DNA of 64,000 bases, from NCBI GenBank assembly GCA_963691715.1, contig OY829281.1, forward strand, positions 1,984,001 to 2,048,000, given 5' to 3'. This DNA is from HXMU1420-13 sp963691715 (GTDB taxonomy: Bacteria; Bacteroidota; Rhodothermia; Balneolales; Balneolaceae). The notes beneath the pieces are model-generated. The model did no database searches, was not told where the DNA came from, and saw only the letters and a list, made by a program, of their open reading frames with translations. Positions 62,581 to 64,000 of this stretch are shown here, piece by piece; within the stretch, counting starts at the first letter, position 1, and each line of letters starts with the position of its first letter. Made by a program: the position numbers and the translations under genes.

Positions 62581-63720
62581 ATGAAATTTTCTGTCTTACC
62601 CTTGTTGTCTTTGATGATATTAGTGGCACTTAGTTGTTCCAATACCCCGAAAAACTCTGATAATTCAACCCTAAGAATGCTATGGCAAGCTCCCATGGAG
62701 TTGGTGAATATTCCAAAAGCTGAACTGCTAATAATAAATAACGAACATTTAATCTATTCAGGCGAGAGGGAACTGCTAACTGCTATTTCAGTAGATGATG
62801 GCTCCCTTGTTTGGAAATCTAATAACTATGATATGCGCTCATTGCGAGCCTATCACTTGATGTATTCAAAAAAGCAAAATCAAATCTATGGTAATCACTT
62901 TAATAATATTATGGTATGGGACGCTAATACAGGTCAATTAGTGTACGAACTTTCTGATAGCTTAAACCAAATTAGTACAACGCGATTTAATTTTAACACA
63001 TTAATGAATAATGGCTTTGCCATGATTGGTGAAAAGACAGACGCTCATATTCTAAACTGGAATGGAGCACTTCTTTATTCCATTGGTGTACCTTGGTCTA
63101 CTGTTACAGTTACTTATGATGGAACTAGATTGTTTATTGGGCAGAGAAAAACCGTACATGGAGGGTTGACCCAAGGCCGCATTCGAGCTTTTGATGCTAG
63201 TACTGGCGACAGCCTATGGACGTATCAAACCGATAATGATGGATTTGATGCAAGAATGTATGTGCAAGACGGTATTGTGTATGGTGGTACTAAAGGGAAT
63301 TCACCCAATAGCGAAGTGGTCGCTTTAGATGCCGCAACTGGCCAAATAATTTGGCAATATGTTGCAGAAAATACTTTAGAGTATAGCGAGAATTTTTTAG
63401 TTACAGATAACTATGTATTTGCCAAAGGTTCTGGGTATATTTTTGCATTAGATAAATCTACAGGAGAAAGAAAATGGGGATTTAGATGGACAAGTTCTTC
63501 TTCAGTAGAGATTGCTCACTTAGAAGGGTATGTCTATGTAACCAATATAGGCAGAATCTTTGTCCTAGAAGAACATACAGGCGAGTTGGTTCATACGGAG
63601 CCTGTACCCTCTGGCGAACGTTATTTCTGGCATTTAACCGCAGCGGCAGATAAACTCTTTGCCCAAACCGATGCAACCATCACCGCCTATGAACCTTGGC
63701 ATTTACGGGAGAAAAACTAA
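62581..63720 (+). CDS. PQQ-like beta-propeller lipoprotein, copy 4
   Basis: 379 aa from ATG 62581, lipobox LVALSC with Cys19. Nearly identical to copy 3 in the signal region, in the FDASTGDSLWTYQTDN block and in the entire C-terminal 150 residues. Differences are concentrated at about residues 40-125. It breaks the pattern at its 3' end: instead of the spacer and an orphan module, a signal-peptide protein starts in a TAATG overlap. Confidence 0.88.
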   Translation: MKFSVLPLLSLMILVALSCSNTPKNSDNSTLRMLWQAPMELVNIPKAELLIINNEHLIYSGERELLTAISVDDGSLVWKSNNYDMRSLRAYHLMYSKKQNQIYGNHFNNIMVWDANTGQLVYELSDSLNQISTTRFNFNTLMNNGFAMIGEKTDAHILNWNGALLYSIGVPWSTVTVTYDGTRLFIGQRKTVHGGLTQGRIRAFDASTGDSLWTYQTDNDGFDARMYVQDGIVYGGTKGNSPNSEVVALDAATGQIIWQYVAENTLEYSENFLVTDNYVFAKGSGYIFALDKSTGERKWGFRWTSSSSVEIAHLEGYVYVTNIGRIFVLEEHTGELVHTEPVPSGERYFWHLTAAADKLFAQTDATITAYEPWHLREKN

Positions 63721-64000
63721 TGAAACCTTATATATCTATTATACTTTTATCAATAATCAGCAGTGTATGTGTACAAACCCTACACGCACAATCTAAGTTT
63801 GAGGACTATTTTATTAAAGGGGGTGTTTCCTACGATTTTAGAGTAATCGCTGATAGAGCATTTCCTAAATATTCAGATTTCTATTCAATGTATTTTAGGT
63901 CGAAAGAAATAGAGATTGGCAAGCGAAATGAGCAGAGAATATATAGCGTACACGTTCGATTTGGTAACAATGAATTCCGTGAAGAGTTAATTGTAGAAGA
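63720..64000 (+). CDS. secreted protein, unknown function (partial, runs off right edge)
   Basis: 93 complete codons visible, starting at the ATG that overlaps the propeller 4 stop (TAATG). Sec signal peptide with hydrophobic core IILLSIISSVCVQ and probable cleavage after LHA near residue 23. The mature part (FEDYFIKGGVSYDFRVIADRAF) is not recognised. It sits where a fourth orphan lipase module would be expected, so it may be the original gene downstream of the array. Confidence 0.7.
   Translation, partial: MKPYISIILLSIISSVCVQTLHAQSKFEDYFIKGGVSYDFRVIADRAFPKYSDFYSMYFRSKEIEIGKRNEQRIYSVHVRFGNNEFREELIVE

Larger units (their letters stand above)
59247..63720 (+). repeat. three tandem units of [lipase C-terminal module + propeller lipoprotein], period about 1.5 kb
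   Basis: Small-ORF starts are at 59247, 60743 and 62245 (spacings 1496 and 1502 nt). Module-to-propeller gaps are 48-51 nt and propeller-to-module gaps 32 nt throughout. The lipase C-terminus plus propeller 1 (gap 57 nt) is the presumed parent unit. Unequal crossing-over within the lipase 3' end and propeller is the simplest origin. Confidence 0.85.

Noticed and set aside
59247..63720. CRISPR or minisatellite explanation for the repeats
   Set aside because: The unit is 1.5 kb and codes for two proteins; there are no short regularly spaced repeats or spacers.
56503..63720. Type VI secretion locus around the lipase
   Set aside because: No Hcp, VgrG, PAAR or sheath genes are visible; the lipase has an ordinary Sec signal peptide.

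Overview
The window is 64 kb of an AT-rich bacterial chromosome. A secreted protein ends in a type IX secretion sorting domain with the NYPNPFNP signature, Bacteroidota-type TAnnTTTG promoter elements occur, and there is a bacterial type III polyketide synthase operon. Together these point to the Bacteroidota/Rhodothermota/Balneolota group, most likely a Balneola-like marine bacterium. The genus is inference; no 16S rRNA gene is present.

Layout. (1) 1-12.6 kb, minus strand: one translation/transcription superoperon, tRNA-Thr(TGT), Tyr, Gly, Thr(GGT), tuf, tRNA-Trp, secE, nusG, rplK, rplA, rplJ, rplL, rpoB, rpoC, with rpoC running off the left edge. A sigma70-like promoter lies ahead of the first tRNA. 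(2) 12.6-15.5 kb, minus: DedA, ispF, ispD, queA. (3) 15.7-24.7 kb: a LytR_C-domain protein, rsfS and a 2-hydroxyacid dehydrogenase abut each other, followed by a very large sensor kinase, a MATE exporter, an unknown secreted protein and a DinB-like protein. (4) 24.7-27.7 kb: overlapping genes for type III polyketide synthase, methyltransferase and FAD monooxygenase, probably making a phenolic or quinone lipid. (5) 27.7-37.2 kb: an accessory island with all genes on the plus strand, divided by palindromic and direct repeats like a gene-cassette array. It holds an FRG-domain protein, a single-chain MmeI-like restriction-modification enzyme, a wHTH + nucleotidyltransferase pair that looks like a toxin-antitoxin/abortive infection system with a visible operator, two cassette genes, and decayed genes. 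(6) 37.3-43.1 kb: CotH-like lipoprotein, GAF histidine kinase, aconitase. (7) 43.6-52.7 kb: rplM-rpsI, a structured leader, rpsB-tsf, pyrH, an inverted YHYH gene, frr and smc. (8) 52.9-64 kb: a surface metalloprotease with a T9SS tail, a lipoprotein, and a tandem array.

The tandem array at 56.5-63.7 kb is the most unusual part. A secreted GHSLGG lipase is followed by four paralogous PQQ-type beta-propeller lipoproteins. Between successive propellers sit three short ORFs that match only the C-terminal module of the lipase. That module carries the presumed catalytic Asp (NDGVV) and His (NHFEL) but not the Ser elbow. Each propeller is therefore preceded by a copy of the lipase C-terminal module, with a period of about 1.5 kb and clear mosaicism between copies. 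The layout resembles effector / orphan-tip / immunity arrays and may be a previously undescribed lipase system.
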